A DNA stretch of 64,000 nt from Pristionchus mayeri. Lineage: Eukaryota; Nematoda; Chromadorea; Rhabditida; Neodiplogasteridae. Within the stretch, counting starts at the first letter, position 1. Every line of letters begins with the position of its first letter. The notes under the pieces are model-generated. The model did not search any database. It was not told the DNA's origin and saw only the letters and a program-made list of their open reading frames with translations. Below, piece by piece: positions 33,601 to 42,713 of this stretch. The DNA lies in NCBI GenBank assembly GCA_036245805.1, contig BTRK01000001.1:9796001-9860000 (forward strand). The letters are read 5' to 3'. The translations under genes and the position numbers were made by a program.

Positions 33601-34866
33601 GTCGATGTGAATGTCTTTGGAATACGAGCCAATTATGTACATTTATGAAAGGAATGGTTAACCAGCATTTATCAATAGTTAAGAAATTTTAATCGCCTTA
33701 GCGAGAAACATGTAGATCTTGCACTATCGTTTCCGAACCGTTTTTCTCGACGAAATCAACGAGAATGAATTGAAGGAGCGGCCGAAGCCTGTTCTCCTCT
33801 CGCTCATTATATGCACAATGATGAGGTCTACTAAGTATAATAGCTTAAATATTTTTAGGAACCCAGAGCAGCTCACCAACATTTTTAAAATCCCGACATT
33901 GGGCACAACTTTCGCGAAAACGCTTGAAAAACACCAGTGATTGGCACTAAATCAGTAAAATAGTCGGGATACAGTGGTTTTTAAAAGTGCCTAGACGATC
34001 GATAAGAAATTACATTAAAATACACAAAAATAACCAGGAAACCGATTTTTAACGAGTTGCGCGATAAATAACCATCTTAGTCATTTGAATTTCCCGCGCA
34101 GGCTCGAAGCTCGCGTGCGTCGCGTGCTTTTCAGATCTGTGATCGCTCTTTCGAAACGAGCCGTGAACTAAGGTAATTTGCAATGCGTGAACAAACCAGA
34201 ATTCACTCGTCTTTCAGCCAATTCCCTAGAAACACTTTGAACAGCAGGGATACGGAGTCCTAGCTGTTGTCGGCCTCACCACTACTTAGGGTAGTCGTCT
34301 CTTGACAACTGTAAAATCGCTTGACGTGAATACTGATTTACCTTTTTTCAGCCAATGAGGAACTGAGGAAGCCCTATAAATGCGAAGAATGCGATAATCG
34401 ATTCTCCTCCTTGACATATTTCAAAAAGCATCAGCTGTCACATATTCGTAAGATTTTTCATATTTCAAAGATTTTTTTATGTTTCTTATTGAAAGGTTCA
34501 GAAAGCTAAAATTCTTCATATTCACGAATTGCAAAATGTTCAAATACATAATTTTAGATCCTAGACAACGAAAGACATATATGAGGAAGTCGCTGGACAT
34601 ATATGAGGAAGTAAGATGATCCAACGCCTACGAAGGTACATTCGTTTCCCTAGGCGATTCTCATTACAATTTTAACTAACCCACTAACTCAATGTAAAAT
34701 AACAAACAGTGTATCATTACAGAAAACTCTTCTTTCCGGTTTTGCGAAAGAAGCAAAGAGAGAATATGAAGAGGAGCATGAAGATATCTCCCCTGATGAC
34801 TCCAATGATTCACAAGGTGCTTGGTCAACATACGACGACTCAGATGAGGAATGCGATGGTATCTAA
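27640..34866 (+). CDS. C2H2 zinc-finger gene, one finger per exon (left copy)
   Basis: Predicted nuclear DNA-binding protein. The ATG at 27640 begins MAQENVNAVAQKAVDML. Further exons: 28230-28325, and 28754-29000 with an acidic Asp/Ser/Asn stretch plus finger 1. Fingers 2-12 each have their own phase-1 exon: 29190-29284, 29447-29545, 30856-30951, 31192-31284, 31396-31506, 31593-31703, 31788-31898, 32742-32828, 32960-33055, 33208-33305, 34352-34447. Then come 34558-34610 and an acidic tail 34723-34866 (TAA). Most fingers fit CX2CX12HX3-4H, for example CDECGKRYSNNSKLARHKKS. Finger 2 has Cys to Phe and its exon is one base short. The finger 11 exon is also one base short and loses its last His. 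Finger 5 has lost its donor GT in phase here. The junction near 27895 is unresolved. It may be a pseudogene unless those exons are skipped. Confidence 0.85.
28571..28617. repeat. Short direct duplication in an intron
   Basis: ACTCTTGTATTTGACGATTG occurs twice in tandem, separated by a few bases. It is present in both palindrome arms. Confidence 0.6.
29057..29140. mobile_element. Palindromic MITE (ACTAGGTCGGATGAGAAC), 84 bp
   Basis: The ends ACTAGGTCGGATGAGAAC and GTTCTCATCCGACCTAGT are exact inverses, so the element folds into a nearly complete hairpin with CCGCCTTTGATATATTAAAG at the loop. It sits in the intron between fingers 1 and 2. The mirror copy is at 51413-51496. Confidence 0.85.
29299..29382. 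mobile_element. Second copy of the ACTAGGTCGG MITE, left end eroded
   Basis: The right end GTTCTCATCCGACCTAGT is intact; the left end has diverged (AAGGTCGAATGCGATCTATA). The length equals the other copies. The mirror copy is at 51171-51254. Confidence 0.75.
29554..30750. mobile_element. TIR element TAGGGTTGCACG, 1.2 kb (left arm)
   Basis: TAGGGTTGCACG at the left and CGTGCAACCCTA at the right delimit the insertion in the intron between fingers 3 and 4. Inside, GGCACGGCCCCCGGAGCATC near 30255 pairs with GATGCACCGGGGGCCGTGC near 30575, and GGTTGCACGATCGGGATC near 30193 pairs with sequence at the right end. This is a nested foldback structure. I see no transposase motif, so it is non-autonomous. 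Mirror: 49803-50999. Confidence 0.7.
30980..31165. repeat. MITE-like inverted repeat bordered by G/C runs
   Basis: A poly-G run is followed by GTGAGAAAACATAAACCGAC; the far side reads GTGATTTGTTTTTGTTTTGTCACCCC. ACAAATCAC pairs with GTGATTTGT and GTTGTTGCA with TGCAACAAC. It lies between fingers 4 and 5. The mirror is at about 49389-49573. Confidence 0.6.
32596..32672 (+). other. tRNA-Ser-like relic, 77 nt (left arm)
   Basis: GTTTGAA at the 5' end pairs with GTCAAAC at the 3' end at six of seven positions. GAGTGGCTAACGC resembles a D arm with A box. TTTGAAA gives a loop with anticodon TGA, and GGTTCGATTCCC is a B-box/T-loop. The D and anticodon stems are poor, so this is a pseudo-tRNA or a tRNA-derived SINE head, within an intron of the zinc-finger gene. 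The mirror is at 47883-47959. Confidence 0.45.
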
Positions 34867-35478
34867 GAAGACCATGAAGATGAGGAAACCCCGTCGATCA
34901 GAAAATAATTGAAACAAATTCACAAATGTGTGATAAACAAATATGCATTCATCATTGTCCTTTATATTATACTTTTATTTAAAATGTTGTACAAAAACAA
35001 AAAAGCTGATCTTTTCTTTTAAGATTAAAAATGGAGTCCTTCAATATGCATGCAGATTTGAAGACTTGAATGCACGTATTATACATTAATCAATTTTCTT
35101 CATTCATACGGCTCTATAGGAAAATGTTGAGCGAGAAATAAGAAGTAGGCTTCAATATTGCATTAGTGAAGGCTAAAACACATCATAGATTCGGAAATTT
35201 ATTGCAATCCGAATGATTATCCCACGAAATAATGCAACTAATTTGTAACCGACTTGGTCGTGAAGAGGTTGTACTCTAATCGTTGAACTTGGGGAGGTTG
35301 TCATTTCAGCACTATTGGAAGTTTGTTGGATAGAATCATGTTTACATGCCATTACTATTTTGAATACGTAATTAACAGTAATTTATAATAATTCTGAATA
35401 TACTCTTAGCAAATGAATTACACCGGGACAAGACAGGAAGCTGCAGAAATGAGGTAGGAGTTATCTACACTAGGGCTG
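34867..35478. other. Intergenic DNA between the convergent zinc-finger and B genes
   Basis: AT-rich, no supported feature. It probably contains the 3' ends of the two convergent genes. Confidence 0.35.
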
Positions 35479-35702
35479 TCAGAAACCTGCAATCAGAATT
35501 CGACTTTTTGTTTTGTACGGAAAGCCAAATTTTGTGTGATCTTTCCCATCACTCGAGGCCTTCACTAATGAATAGATCTTACCTAGAACATTGGTTTTGG
35601 ATACACTCTCTATCATTTCATAAATATTGGCCAATCCGTCTAAGTAAAAGGCACGTACAAAAATGCCTTCCGATGAACCATAGACTCTCCCAAATTGCGA
35701 AC

Positions 35703-37842
35703 CTGAATCCACATTTTGTTTGCGCAAAATGCGAAACGGAACACGGTGAAGTCGTACCATTCACTTGGGCCAGGCTTAACTCGAACATATTGCAATCTGG
35801 AAATACAACCTATCTTTCTCGACCTGAGCAACTTCACTTACTGGACAAAGTCGATCGGGCAGATTCGCGGGGCGTTTCCAGTTCTTTCTGGTGTGGGATT
35901 TTTATATCTAAGATAATCGAAAATAGCTTTAGAATTTCCATGCATGCCTACCCAGGTAGTGGAGGTAGATCCATAGGAAGAGGCTCACATTCGCAGACAG
36001 GAAGAACTGTAATATTATGTTCGATGTTGTGGTCAGGTGTATGCAACTCAATGACCGAAACCCGTCAGCCATTTAGGAAGTTTCACTATGATGATTTGTT
36101 TCTAGGATGTTGTTCGACCTACTGTTCTTTGACTATCAGCTTCCTTCTTTTTATCTACATTCTCAGCAAACTCGCCTGTAACAGGAGGCCGTACGCATTT
36201 AGCAGCGAGAAAGTAGTGCTTGAAGCCGGTCAGATCGTTGCTGGAGTAAAAGTACCACGAGCCGATTCCATCGTCATATGCTAAATCAGGCACAATTTTA
36301 TGAAAGCATTTTCTGAGCATAATATCCATATGCCCGTCCTTGTAATTCTCGAAGACCGCATTCGATCCATCATGCATCAGAGCGCTGCAAAAACTCCCAT
36401 TATTAAAAAATAAAGCGACAGACAGAAATGCTGAAATCGGTTAGCACAGAGCTCAGGAGTTTCAAAAACATTGCACGTCACTCCGTCATTAAGATTCAAA
36501 AAATATGAAAAAAATCACTCGATGAAGATGGTTCGGTTTCCTGGCAAGTGCTGCTCGCATGGCATGCCTGAGCCTGAAATAATAATTTTTTCATTTAAAT
36601 AATCAACAAAATCAACTAAATACCGTCACTTTACTCGTGCAGTAATTGCGAATATAGCCAAGGTCGATTGGGCGGCGCCACTTCGCTGCAAGGATTCAAT
36701 ATAATTGAACGATATTATGTAACGCCATGGATTCATATCATGCACCCATTTACTAATAATTTCCAGTAGTTGCGTAAGAAATATAATCAAAAAAGATGTG
36801 AAACACGAGTCGAATGACCAACATTGTATACACTAGGGATGTCTAAACGGAATTCGGCGACTCCGTTTTCCTCATTTTCCTCTCACTCCATTCCGTTATC
36901 GGCCGATCTGCCTCATTTCGTATGCGGAATGACGCGTCAAAACGGCGACTCCGTTTTGCCATTCCTCCGTTTTCGCGCGCGGCGAGCGGTCTATTGTTCT
37001 CTTTACAAATTAAAATCGAAATTGATTACGGCAACTCCGTTTTGACCCGGCACGCCGTCGAGAAATGACACCGATTACGGCAAGTCCGTTTTGGAGAAAT
37101 GATAGGAAAATCAAAACGTCAAACCGGTTTCAATTCCGTATAGACATCCTTAGTATACACAATGAGAGTGGAGAAGTGTGATTTCAAGAACTCACGAACA
37201 CATCCAGTGGTCGTCTTTACTTGGCAAGCGATCGGGACAGGGCACTGTCCGAAAGTCGCCGTGGTAACAGCACCGAAGATGACGCAATTGCCATCAGCCG
37301 TGATTTGAATCGCAGCGCACTAAATACATTTTACTATTTTTTCTATGGAAGTCTTGCTTTAGATTACGAGGAACTAGTCACAATCTCATCATTACGATGT
37401 CACCATCTGTAAGGGATAGCACGACAGATAAATATCGACCATTCATCGATCTCTACTTTGCTTATTTTGCCTTACCGATGGATCGTTAATGCAGACTGCT
37501 TGGCATGCGAGCTCACTTCGTCCTGGGACGATCTGAACTAATTACTGTCATTCGATTATTAATTAAAATTACATGATTTTACAAATGAAACAGTCCACAT
37601 GAAACAGGTAATGGATGAAACCTGTATTAATATCTCTAAAGTCGACGATGCGAGTAGTACGAACAGAGGGTCACAATTACCACCCCCCCAATTAGGAAGA
37701 TCTAGGAACACAGCGAGCTAACTCTCCCCTCTTTTATTTTGATTTTTTTTTTCTCAAATAACTATCAGTTGAATGAAAATCTGACCGCTTGAAAGATGGA
37801 TAAAAGTATAAATCCCAGTAGCGAATAATTGACGAGGCGCAT
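35703..37842 (-). CDS. Secreted protein B (left copy)
   Basis: Mirror of the gene described at 42714-44852 on the + strand: signal peptide exon, then a Cys-containing extracellular region. In this copy the codon matching 44667-44669 is GAA (Glu) where the right arm has GTA (Val); position 35887 carries the difference. The rest of the coding path is identical by eye. A 258-codon open frame (35508-36284) runs antisense to it; its composition is not protein-like. Confidence 0.65.
36834..37156. mobile_element. MITE with internal CGACTCCGTTTT repeats (left arm)
   Basis: Ends CTAGGGATGTCTAAACGGAA and TTCCGTATAGACATCCTTAG form imperfect inverted repeats. Inside, variants of GGCGACTCCGTTTT or GGCAACTCCGTTTT recur about five times. 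It lies in an intron of gene B. The mirror is at 43399-43721. Confidence 0.7.
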
Positions 37843-38557
37843 TCTCGAAATAGAAGGGAAGGAGGAATGAGGAAGAAAGAAGGACAAGGAAGATGTTTGA
37901 GAGTTGGGATGATGTTAGGATCTGCTTACCAACATGGCACCGTCATTAGGGCTTGAAAGGATTCTATTAATGAGCTTTCGAAAAAAAAGACGAGAAAGTG
38001 AGCATATCTTTGCAAGATCTCAATGACCATTTCAGAAGTTCAACCCACTAAACTTCAAATACTTTTTTGTATCAAATATCCGCATTGAAGAACTGAAAAT
38101 ATTCGAGCCAACTACTGAAAAAAGTTCATTTTGGTAACCCAATTCTCTACTAATGTTTTAGCAGCAGATCTTATTGTTAGATCTTGTTCAACACATCTGA
38201 CTGAGTATCCGACAGTCCCCATTTCTCTCAATCCCTAGTCTATGAAGCACGAGAGATTATGGAAAAGTGAGAGAGCCTAAGAAGATTAGGCTCGACATGC
38301 AGCTTTTCAGAAGACCAAACATCTCATCTCGGAATACACACGAGATACGTGTAATACTTTCTTTCCTCCACTCCACTCGCTGAATATCCTCCGAAATTGG
38401 AAGCAAATGTCCTCATTCGATGGCTACATCGCTTTCAAATATCTGATTAAGACCGTTTTCGTCATCCTTGCTTTTGTGGCAGTGTACACGGCCAGTTGAT
38501 AAAACAAATTAGTGATGCTCCTTTCCTCTTTAATCAACCAATAATTAATAAAGCTCC

Positions 38558-39409
38558 TTAAATATCTACCTCTGTGCTTTCAGAAGACTGTGACATCTTT
38601 TTACAGATTTCGCATCGAATTGTCTGATGTTCCTTCTCCTCCGGAATGTCATGACAACGATGTTTCTGCCACTCGCTTCTCTTCGCTTCCGTCGAGTTGT
38701 CCGGACACGAGAGTGGAAGGTGGAAGCTGATCTTCTGAATTACAATTACACTTACTGGAAATAGCAATTAATACAAATGACAATTACTAAAATAATTGGC
38801 AATTACAACTATCACATCAGACAGTATTCATTCGAGAATTAGGGTTGGCTATTCAAAGCAGAATTGCGATGAATAGCCAACCCAAGTGAGAATGGGGCGA
38901 TACTCTTCATAGATTTCATAGACTTCTTCTGAACGTGCGAGTTTTGTGATAAAGATTCAAGTGTACCCTGTGTAGTTTAGAATATCTCCCCTCAAATACC
39001 TAACCAGATTTGTCGGCGAAATATAATCGATAATTGAGAGCTAATAGAAATTAGGTGAATAGTTGAACCGACACTAGGTCGGATTAGAACTATGACGAAA
39101 TGCCGCCTTTGATATATCAAATTCGGCATGATGTCATTGTTCTCATCCGACCTAGTGCCATCGAAGCTCACGTGAGCACAACATTCCACAGCAGCTTGGG
39201 AGTGCTCCCCACAACACGCTGTAGCTGCCTCCTCAATCGTTGCGTCCTCGTAAAACGGTCTGATTTCTGAAATGTGGACGCACTCAATAATTCGATTTGA
39301 TTCGGACAAGATGTAAGAAGAAGCCTCGAAAAGCAATTAAATTGTTACCAGATGCGATGGAAATTGCCACGATGATTGGGAGTATTGCCAAATAACGGAA
39401 CATCAGCAT
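38558..39409 (-). CDS. Small secreted Cys-rich protein A (left copy)
   Basis: Exact mirror of the gene at 41147-41998 (+): four exons, 123 residues with signal peptide. See that entry for the model. Its promoter TATATA lies near 39460 on the minus strand. Confidence 0.7.
38842..38883. mobile_element. 42-bp hairpin element GGGTTGGCTATTC (left arm)
   Basis: GGGTTGGCTATTC and GAATAGCCAACCC are perfect inverses around a short loop. It lies at the donor end of intron 3 of gene A. The mirror is at about 41673-41714. Confidence 0.7.
39073..39156. mobile_element. Third copy of the ACTAGGTCGG MITE (left arm)
   Basis: Same 84-bp hairpin as at 29057-29140 with a few changes. It lies in intron 2 of secreted gene A, close to the splice donor. 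Mirror: 41400-41483. Confidence 0.85.
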
Positions 39410-39731
39410 GCTATCACGACTGAGTTAGGGGCACAGTACTGAAGACCACTCCAGTATATACCTTCGTGTAGGACGCCCCATTTGCCCCGCTAAGTTAGTG
39501 ACACTCAAACGATCTACCTCAGCGCAATATGGCAGCGGAGGTCATAGCACACAACGAAATATAGTTTCCGGCTCATTTCGCATTTACCTCGAACTCCTGT
39601 CTTCACCTCCTTCTTTCTCTCCTTCGCGCCATTGAACATCTACTCATTTTCCCTGCAAGAGGAGGTAGATAACAGGGGGTTTCCTAGTTCCTCACTTTTT
39701 TTTTCGCAAATCAAGAGCGATTTTAAATTGT

Positions 39732-40824
39732 ATACAGTCGCGAGCATAAGGCACCGGACACTTTTGGAATGGGTTTGAAATTTTTAACCAGGAAAATTTC
39801 ATTTCTGATAGTAGGACGTTATGAACCAAATTCAATAGAGATTTCTCTTTTTGATGTTGGGGTATGACGCAATCGCACAGTCGTTGCGTAGTAATGACGC
39901 AATCAAAATGTACTTTTTCAAAACGGCATTATTCTTACATTGAATTTTGCCAGCTCGCCAAACTTTCAGAGGTTGGACTCCTACCCAGAAATTTTTTTTT
40001 GAGGTTGCACCGCACATTTTCTGCAGCCTTGCTGCAAAATCGAGGTCGGAAATACAGATCTATCTCGACTCCTAGTCAAGCTAGAGACTGCTTCAAGGCA
40101 TCAACATGATCGCCATCATGAGTCCAAATGATCCAGAGAATACGAAAACAATATCTCGAAATTTGCCCTCAGGGCATGAAAAAATCACCTTTTTTGCATG
40201 GACATTTTTTGGACATTCATAACTACATGGGAAATGTAGGTAAAAATCTGGTTTTTGGATAGGAAAGAAACACCCTGTTTACCCCTATGAGCGAGAGAGT
40301 ACAAGCGTAAACAAGGTGTTTCCCGACCCTAAAATACCTCGGAAAAACGCACGCCGCGGCCAGGAAAGATATCCAATCGCTCTAAAAAGTTGGGAATCAG
40401 ATCATTGTTTTCGTATTCTCTGGATCATTTGGACTCATGATGGCGATCATGTTGATGCCTTGAAGCAGTCTCTAGCTTGACTAGGAGTCGAGATAGATCT
40501 GTATTTCCGACCTCGATTTTGCAGCAAGGCTGCAGAAAATGTGCGGTGCAACCTCAAAAAAAAATTTCTGGGTAGGAGTCCAACCTCTGAAAGTTTGGCG
40601 AGCTGGCAAAATTCAATGTAAGAATAATGCCGTTTTGAAAAAGTACATTTTGATTGCGTCATTACTACGCAACGACTGTGCGATTGCGTCATACCCCAAC
40701 ATCAAAAAGAGAAATCTCTATTGAATTTGGTTCATAACGTCCTACTATCAGAAATGAAATTTTCCTGGTTAAAAATTTCAAACCCATTCCAAAAGTGTCC
40801 GGTGCCTTATGCTCGCGACTGTAT
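39732..40824. mobile_element. TIR/foldback transposon at the palindrome axis
   Basis: The ends TACAGTCGCGAGCATAAGGC and GCCTTATGCTCGCGACTGTA are perfect inverses flanked by TA. The arms (to 40152 and from 40404) enclose a unique 251-bp spacer. Arm sequence (TTGCAGCAAGGCTGCA, GCGTCATTACTACGCAACGA) is related to 25371-25760. The spacer also resembles FB-A (GGCATGAAAAAATCAC; CCGCGGCCAGGAAAGATATCC against 23051). No transposase is seen. This is the only part of the palindrome that could be symmetric by itself. Confidence 0.8.
40153..40403. other. Palindrome spacer, 251 bp, non-symmetric
   Basis: Pairing stops at 40152/40404. The spacer contains AAGAAACACCCTGTTTAC and GTAAACAAGGTGTTTCCC, a small internal inverted repeat (about 40264-40325), so the axis itself may extrude a hairpin. 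No coding sequence. Confidence 0.85.
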
Positions 40825-41091
40825 ACAATTTAAAATCGCTCTTGATTTGCGAAAAAAAAAGTGAGGAACTAGGAAACCCCCTGTTATCTACCTCCTCTTG
40901 CAGGGAAAATGAGTAGATGTTCAATGGCGCGAAGGAGAGAAAGAAGGAGGTGAAGACAGGAGTTCGAGGTAAATGCGAAATGAGCCGGAAACTATATTTC
41001 GTTGTGTGCTATGACCTCCGCTGCCATATTGCGCTGAGGTAGATCGTTTGAGTGTCACTAACTTAGCGGGGCAAATGGGGCGTCCTACACG

Positions 41092-41100
41092 AAGGTATAT
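41092..41100 (+). promoter_or_regulatory. TATA-like box of secreted gene A (right copy)
   Basis: GTATATACT lies about 50 bases before the ATG at 41147, a good distance for a core promoter with a short 5' leader. The same motif is mirrored in the left arm. Confidence 0.5.
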
Positions 41101-41146
41101 ACTGGAGTGGTCTTCAGTACTGTGCCCCTAACTCAGTCGTGATAGC

Positions 41147-41998
41147 ATGCTGATGTTCCGTTATTTGGCAATACTCCCAATCATCGTGGCAATTTCCATC
41201 GCATCTGGTAACAATTTAATTGCTTTTCGAGGCTTCTTCTTACATCTTGTCCGAATCAAATCGAATTATTGAGTGCGTCCACATTTCAGAAATCAGACCG
41301 TTTTACGAGGACGCAACGATTGAGGAGGCAGCTACAGCGTGTTGTGGGGAGCACTCCCAAGCTGCTGTGGAATGTTGTGCTCACGTGAGCTTCGATGGCA
41401 CTAGGTCGGATGAGAACAATGACATCATGCCGAATTTGATATATCAAAGGCGGCATTTCGTCATAGTTCTAATCCGACCTAGTGTCGGTTCAACTATTCA
41501 CCTAATTTCTATTAGCTCTCAATTATCGATTATATTTCGCCGACAAATCTGGTTAGGTATTTGAGGGGAGATATTCTAAACTACACAGGGTACACTTGAA
41601 TCTTTATCACAAAACTCGCACGTTCAGAAGAAGTCTATGAAATCTATGAAGAGTATCGCCCCATTCTCACTTGGGTTGGCTATTCATCGCAATTCTGCTT
41701 TGAATAGCCAACCCTAATTCTCGAATGAATACTGTCTGATGTGATAGTTGTAATTGCCAATTATTTTAGTAATTGTCATTTGTATTAATTGCTATTTCCA
41801 GTAAGTGTAATTGTAATTCAGAAGATCAGCTTCCACCTTCCACTCTCGTGTCCGGACAACTCGACGGAAGCGAAGAGAAGCGAGTGGCAGAAACATCGTT
41901 GTCATGACATTCCGGAGGAGAAGGAACATCAGACAATTCGATGCGAAATCTGTAAAAAGATGTCACAGTCTTCTGAAAGCACAGAGGTAGATATTTAA
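41147..41998 (+). CDS. Small secreted Cys-rich protein A (right copy)
   Basis: Exons 41147-41207, 41290-41384, 41628-41674 and 41830-41998 total 372 nt (123 residues). The first exon is a signal peptide (MLMFRYLAILPIIVAISIA). The mature part begins SEIRPFYEDATIEEAATACC and holds paired cysteines (ACCGEH, ECCAH). The last exon (SCPDNSTEAKR.., RCHDIPEEKEH, RCEICKKMSQ) brings four more, including a CX2C pair, and ends in TAA. It is probably secreted and disulphide-bonded. I know no family for it. Introns 2 and 3 contain the 84-bp MITE and the 42-bp hairpin. Exons 3 and 4 are less certain, because the predicted donor at 41675 coincides with the start of the hairpin element. Confidence 0.7.
41400..41483. 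mobile_element. ACTAGGTCGG MITE in intron 2 of gene A (right copy)
   Basis: Mirror of 39073-39156. It begins 16 bases after the splice donor CAC|GTGAGC. Confidence 0.85.
41673..41714. mobile_element. 42-bp hairpin element at an exon-intron border (right copy)
   Basis: GGGTTGGCTATTC...GAATAGCCAACCC; the GT of its first bases is the predicted donor of exon 3 of gene A. Confidence 0.65.
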
Positions 41999-42713
41999 GG
42001 AGCTTTATTAATTATTGGTTGATTAAAGAGGAAAGGAGCATCACTAATTTGTTTTATCAACTGGCCGTGTACACTGCCACAAAAGCAAGGATGACGAAAA
42101 CGGTCTTAATCAGATATTTGAAAGCGATGTAGCCATCGAATGAGGACATTTGCTTCCAATTTCGGAGGATATTCAGCGAGTGGAGTGGAGGAAAGAAAGT
42201 ATTACACGTATCTCGTGTGTATTCCGAGATGAGATGTTTGGTCTTCTGAAAAGCTGCATGTCGAGCCTAATCTTCTTAGGCTCTCTCACTTTTCCATAAT
42301 CTCTCGTGCTTCATAGACTAGGGATTGAGAGAAATGGGGACTGTCGGATACTCAGTCAGATGTGTTGAACAAGATCTAACAATAAGATCTGCTGCTAAAA
42401 CATTAGTAGAGAATTGGGTTACCAAAATGAACTTTTTTCAGTAGTTGGCTCGAATATTTTCAGTTCTTCAATGCGGATATTTGATACAAAAAAGTATTTG
42501 AAGTTTAGTGGGTTGAACTTCTGAAATGGTCATTGAGATCTTGCAAAGATATGCTCACTTTCTCGTCTTTTTTTTCGAAAGCTCATTAATAGAATCCTTT
42601 CAAGCCCTAATGACGGTGCCATGTTGGTAAGCAGATCCTAACATCATCCCAACTCTCAAACATCTTCCTTGTCCTTCTTTCTTCCGCATTCCTCCTTCCC
42701 TTCTATTTCGAGA

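Larger units (their letters stand above)
24781..40152 (+). repeat. Left arm of a giant palindrome (15.4 kb)
   Basis: The whole segment reappears as reverse complement at 40404-55760. Paired positions sum to 80553-80556 throughout, so only a few short indels separate the arms. The boundary is sharp: TTTCATGGATGGATAATGCC at 24781 pairs with its inverse ending at 55760, and outside it the sequences are unrelated. By eye I found about ten differences, so identity is near 99.9 percent. The arm carries the zinc-finger gene (+), secreted protein genes A and B (minus) and several MITEs. Confidence 0.95.
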
